NCBI GenBank assembly: GCA_904398675.1
Contig: CAJFPI010000255.1
Location: 1 to 14,374, forward strand
Length of the DNA stretch: 14,374 nt
Reading direction: 5' to 3'
Source: an uncultured Oscillospiraceae bacterium
GTDB lineage: Bacteria; Bacillota; Clostridia; Oscillospirales; Oscillospiraceae
The notes under the pieces: model-generated
Database searches by the model: none
Seen by the model: only the letters and a program-made list of their open reading frames with translations
Told to the model about the DNA's origin: nothing
Position numbers and translations under genes: made by a program
Shown here: one piece after another, positions 12,412 through 14,374 of the stretch
Position numbering within the stretch: position 1 is the first letter of the stretch
How the letters are laid out: every line of letters starts with the position of its first letter

Positions 12412-12475
12412 TAGCAAAATCCTCTAATCCGCTCTGTGCTATTCACGGCATGAATCATAGATCTTTTTGGTATGG
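12412..12475. other. Attachment junction (attL/attR) between element and host
   Basis: Just past the integrase, the minus-strand host reading frame that starts at 12546 is recognisable down to about 12445 and then stops at TAG 12439-12441, inside sequence that belongs to the element. Around the switch point, CTAT-GATTCA and TGAATAG form an imperfect inverted repeat (about 12439-12460), the kind of symmetry used by serine integrases. The exact core dinucleotide cannot be set without the other end. Confidence 0.65.
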
Positions 12476-12546
12476 ATACAAACGGCCTCACGGGCATCGC
12501 CGCAGCTGCTGGCGCTGATGGGGCCGGGATTCGCTTTCTCAGCCAT
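12439..12546 (-). pseudogene. 5' remnant of a host gene disrupted by integration
   Basis: A start ATG at 12546 with AGGAGG eight bases upstream begins MAEKANPGPISASSCGDARE, continues to CIHTKKIYDSCRE and stops after 35 residues. As I recall, CIHTKKIYDSCRD followed by KDCLEDLR is the beginning of a conserved clostridial protein of several hundred residues with no assigned function. Here the similarity ends exactly at CR, next to the integrase, so the rest should lie beyond the far end of the element. The family recognition is from memory and should be treated as such. The good ribosome site and the abrupt end are seen directly. The short peptide may still be translated. Confidence 0.68.
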
Positions 12547-12570
12547 TGGGATAACCTCCTGGTAAGTAAC

Positions 12571-12590
12571 TTGAAAGGCAGCCCTTTCAA
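12571..12590. repeat. Perfect inverted repeat between the disrupted host gene and the DUF4364 gene
   Basis: TTGAAAGG (12571-12578) and CCTTTCAA (12583-12590) are perfectly complementary around a 4-base loop. It lies in the leader of the minus-strand remnant, 25 bases before its ATG, and in the divergent intergenic region. It may be an operator or a leader hairpin; there is no T-run for a terminator. Confidence 0.5.
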
Positions 12591-12631
12591 TCCAGTGTAT
12601 GCCGCCGGTTCCGGGAGGTGAAAAATTGCCC

Positions 12632-12660
12632 TATACAAAACGCGTCAAAAACGATATAAT
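12632..12660 (+). promoter_or_regulatory. Promoter of the DUF4364-family gene
   Basis: TATACA (12632-12637), a 17-bp spacer and a perfect TATAAT (12655-12660). The start point would be near 12667, leaving a leader of about 28 bases that contains AAGGAGGAG before the GTG at 12695. Confidence 0.7.
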
Positions 12661-12694
12661 AACAGCAGAGTCTGGACAAGGAGGAGAGTGCCCC

Positions 12695-13309
12695 GTGGGA
12701 GAATTTGCCGGATTCATCCAGGATAAGCTGGAGGTCAAGCTGCTGATTTTATATATTGCCGACCGGCTCATCGAGCCGGCGGGCTTTGACGCGTTCCAGG
12801 AGCTGTCCATGGTGGACAAGGGCGTGGACTACTTTGTCTTTGCCGAGTGCCTGGCCGATCTGGTGCGGACAGAGCATCTGTCCCTGCACCAGGACCGGTA
12901 CGCCATCACCCAGAAGGGACAGGACAACATCCGCGCCTGTGAGTCCACCCTCCCCTACACAGTCCGCCGTCAGGCGGACAAGGAGGTAGACCTCTATAAC
13001 CACAAGCTCCGGCGCAGCACCCTTGTCACCTCCGATCTCAAGCCCCGCTCCGGCGGCGGCTACACCCTCACCCTGTCCCTCAGCGACGAGCTGGACAGCG
13101 TGATGCGCCTGGATCTGCTTGTCACCCAGGAGCGGACGGGCCGGCGGCTGCAGCGCAACTTCCAGCAGCACGCTGAGCGGATCTATACAAGAGTGCTGGA
13201 GGCACTGCACGAGGACTATCGGGAACAGCCGAAACAAACGCCCCAGGAACCCCCATCCCCGGCCCAAAGCGCTGAAGAACAGGGCAATAAAGGGACGCTG
13301 CCGGAATGA
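12695..13309 (+). CDS. DUF4364-family protein (host)
   Basis: GTG 12695 is the start: it lies 10 bases after AAGGAGG and gives the family's usual N-terminus (GEFAGFIQDKLEVKLLILYIADRL). Residues 10-85 look like a winged helix (MVDKGVDYFVFAECLADLVRTEHLSLHQDRYAITQKG). A beta-rich middle follows (about 115-165), then a Pro/Gln-rich tail. At 204 aa it is close to the family size of about 180 plus the tail. DUF4364 proteins are clostridial and resemble PadR/HTH regulators, but their targets are unknown. The stop codon lies in the loop of the terminator hairpin. The gene is outside the element and reads divergently from the disrupted host gene. Confidence 0.85.
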   Translation: MGEFAGFIQDKLEVKLLILYIADRLIEPAGFDAFQELSMVDKGVDYFVFAECLADLVRTEHLSLHQDRYAITQKGQDNIRACESTLPYTVRRQADKEVDLYNHKLRRSTLVTSDLKPRSGGGYTLTLSLSDELDSVMRLDLLVTQERTGRRLQRNFQQHAERIYTRVLEALHEDYREQPKQTPQEPPSPAQSAEEQGNKGTLPE

Positions 13310-13330
13310 TCCGGCAGCGTCCCTTCCTTA
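13290..13330. terminator. Bidirectional terminator between convergent host genes
   Basis: A 15-bp perfect stem (13290-13304 with 13311-13325) and a 6-base loop. T-rich sequence follows on the plus strand (CCTTATTTAC) and TTATTG on the minus strand. It separates the DUF4364 gene from the convergent 69-aa gene. The TGA of the DUF4364 gene (13307-13309) is inside the loop. Confidence 0.8.
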
Positions 13331-13331
13331 T

Positions 13332-13541
13332 TTACAGGGAGAAGTCCTCCTCGCTCAGCTGGTCGGTGTTCAGCTTTATCGGCCGGGGCGGGACCCGTTT
13401 CAGTGGATCGTAGCGGAAGGCGCGGCAATTGCCATCCGCCGCCACCACCCCCTTTTTCATGCACATAACCTCGGTTTCACTGACCGGCGTGCCCCGCTTG
13501 CAGTAGGCACAGCAGGGCTCTATATCCTTCCGAAACAGCAT
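13332..13541 (-). CDS. 69-aa Cys-rich host protein
   Basis: The ATG at 13541 follows GGGAGGGAGGAG. The product MLFRKDIEPCCAYCKRGTPV...MCMKKGVVAADGNCRAFRYDPLKRVPPRP has cysteines at 10, 11, 14, 27 and 39 in a spacing that suggests one zinc or iron-sulfur site. It ends in an acidic tail (LSEEDFSL). I recall near-identical short proteins as conserved hypotheticals in Oscillospiraceae and Lachnospiraceae. It lies 27 bases downstream of the Clp-type gene on the same strand and may be co-transcribed with it. Function is unknown. Confidence 0.8.
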   Translation of the reverse strand: MLFRKDIEPCCAYCKRGTPVSETEVMCMKKGVVAADGNCRAFRYDPLKRVPPRPIKLNTDQLSEEDFSL

Positions 13542-13568
13542 GGCTCTCTCCTCCCTCCCAGGCGCCTT

Positions 13569-14374
13569 TTACAGCGTCTGCAATACGATATGACCGTCCT
13601 CTGCGGCGGCGCGGATCTGGCTGATGGGGTGCTCGTAGCTGTCGATGATCCGGGTAGCCAGCTCGTCCTCCACCTCCTTCTGGATCGTCCGGCGGAGGTT
13701 TCTGGCGCCGTAGGTCATGGAGTAGGACTTCTGCACCAGGTAATCCACAAGGCTGTCCTCGTAGTGGAAGGTAAAGCCTTTCTCTCTCAGGGAATCCCGC
13801 AGCTCGTCCAGCATGATCCGGGCAATGGCGGAGAAGTTCTCCTCGGTGAGCTTGTTGAAGTAGATGATCTCATCCACCCGGTTGATAAACTCCGGACGCA
13901 GAAACTGCTGCAGCGCCTTCATGGCCCGCTCCTTGCCCTGCTCGTTCACCGTGCGGTTAAAGCCCACGCTGCCCTCCTTGCGGTCGCTGCCGGCGTTGGA
14001 GGTCATGACGATGACGGTGTTCTCAAAGTTCACCTTACGGCCGTGGGCGTCGGTGATCTGCCCGTCGTCCAGGATCTGCAGCAGCACGTTCAGCACGTCG
14101 GGATGGGCCTTCTCGATCTCGTCGAAGAGGATCACGCTGTAGGGCTTGCGGCGGATCTTCTCGGTGAGCTGCCCGGCCTCGTCGTAGCCCACATAGCCCG
14201 GGGGCGAGCCGATGATGCGGGAGACGGAATGTTTCTCCATAAACTCCGACATATCCAGACGGATCAGGCTCTCCGGGGCGTTAAAGAGGTCGTCAGCCAA
14301 CTGCTTGACCAGCTCCGTCTTGCCCACACCCGTGCTGCCCACAAAGATAAAACTCACCGGCTTGTGCTTGGGGC
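13569..14374 (-). CDS. ClpB/ClpC-type AAA+ unfoldase, C-terminal part (runs off the window)
   Basis: The frame is open to the right edge (…PKHKPVSFIFVGSTGVGKTEL), so an apparent GTG start at 14357 is internal. The visible 268 residues are a Clp D2 module: Walker A GSTGVGKT, the pore loop GYVGYDEAGQLTE, Walker B VILFDEIEKAHP, sensor 1 VIVMTSNAG, arginine finger in FLRPEFINRVDEII, and sensor 2 in YGARNLRRTIQKEVED. The C-terminus (EDGHIVLQTL) is short. It resembles ClpC more than ClpB, but without the N-domain and M-domain this cannot be settled. It unfolds protein substrates with ATP, with or without ClpP. Host gene, intact as far as seen. Confidence 0.93.
   Translation of the reverse strand, partial: PKHKPVSFIFVGSTGVGKTELVKQLADDLFNAPESLIRLDMSEFMEKHSVSRIIGSPPGYVGYDEAGQLTEKIRRKPYSVILFDEIEKAHPDVLNVLLQILDDGQITDAHGRKVNFENTVIVMTSNAGSDRKEGSVGFNRTVNEQGKERAMKALQQFLRPEFINRVDEIIYFNKLTEENFSAIARIMLDELRDSLREKGFTFHYEDSLVDYLVQKSYSMTYGARNLRRTIQKEVEDELATRIIDSYEHPISQIRAAAEDGHIVLQTL

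Larger units (their letters stand above)
1..12450. mobile_element. Right-hand part of an integrated temperate element (prophage or phage-plasmid)
   Basis: The region combines a serine integrase at its right edge, a divergent XRE/S24-repressor switch with shared palindromic operators, a replication initiator plus DnaB-type helicase, ParA/ParB, and a run of very small overlapping genes read away from the switch. This is the usual early-region plan of a temperate phage. No relaxase, conjugation gene or structural phage gene lies in the window, so an integrative plasmid-like element is not excluded. The right boundary is set by a host gene that stops abruptly near 12440-12450, just past the integrase. 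The left boundary is outside the window. Confidence 0.88.

Noticed and set aside
12408..12638. A 76-codon minus-strand frame across the attachment junction
   Set aside because: It crosses the element-host junction in a different frame from the recognisable MAEKANPGPIS remnant and lacks a ribosome site.

Overview
The window is GC-rich DNA from a low-GC-phylum relative with high GC content, most likely a gut clostridium of the Oscillospiraceae type. The evidence is Firmicute-style ribosome binding sites (AGGAGG variants, with GTG and TTG starts), sigma-A promoters, a DUF4364-type protein that I know from Clostridia, and the distribution of the phage-like families. The species cannot be named from sequence alone. 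About 1-12450 is the right-hand part of an integrated temperate element (prophage or phage-plasmid); about 12450-14374 is host chromosome.

Layout. (1) 1-7307, minus strand: a tightly packed early/replication operon read right to left. It starts with a 109-aa unknown protein and two tiny one-helix membrane proteins. Next come a 72-aa unknown, a DnaD/lambda-O-like replication initiator with three 22-bp-spaced direct repeats inside its gene (probable origin), and a DnaB-family helicase with a degenerate TOPRIM-like front end. A 58-aa protein, ParA, a large ParB and six small or partial phage-type genes follow. Most junctions overlap or are only a few bases apart. (2) 7386-7748, plus strand: a coiled-coil, tail-anchored protein with its own promoter, facing against the operon. 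(3) 7848-8206: a Cro-like/CI-like switch, with a minus-strand XRE regulator, a plus-strand LexA/CI-type S24 repressor and three similar 15-bp palindromic operators overlapping two strong divergent promoters. (4) 8207-10758, plus strand: the lysogeny-side operon (repressor, DEDDh exonuclease-BRCT protein, Cys-rich partner, heptad-repeat coiled-coil protein). (5) 10870-12411: a large serine integrase at the element edge. (6) 12412-12475: the attachment junction, which cuts off a host gene after 34-35 codons. (7) 12695-14374: host genes (DUF4364 family, a small Cys-rich protein, and the C-terminal AAA+ domain of a ClpB/ClpC-type unfoldase running off the window).

How the parts work together. The S24 repressor should hold the minus-strand XRE promoter off in the lysogen, while transcription through the repressor keeps the exonuclease-BRCT operon on. 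On induction the initiator would open the iteron origin and load the helicase. The unusual point is that an element with a chromosomal integrase also carries a complete-looking ParABS system. A 17-bp perfect-arm palindrome (GTGTCC-N5-GGACAC) inside parB recurs, within a 21-bp exact inverted match, 7.7 kb away beside the integrase; it is the best candidate centromere (parS). This suggests a phage-plasmid-like life stage, or use of ParB spreading for regulation.
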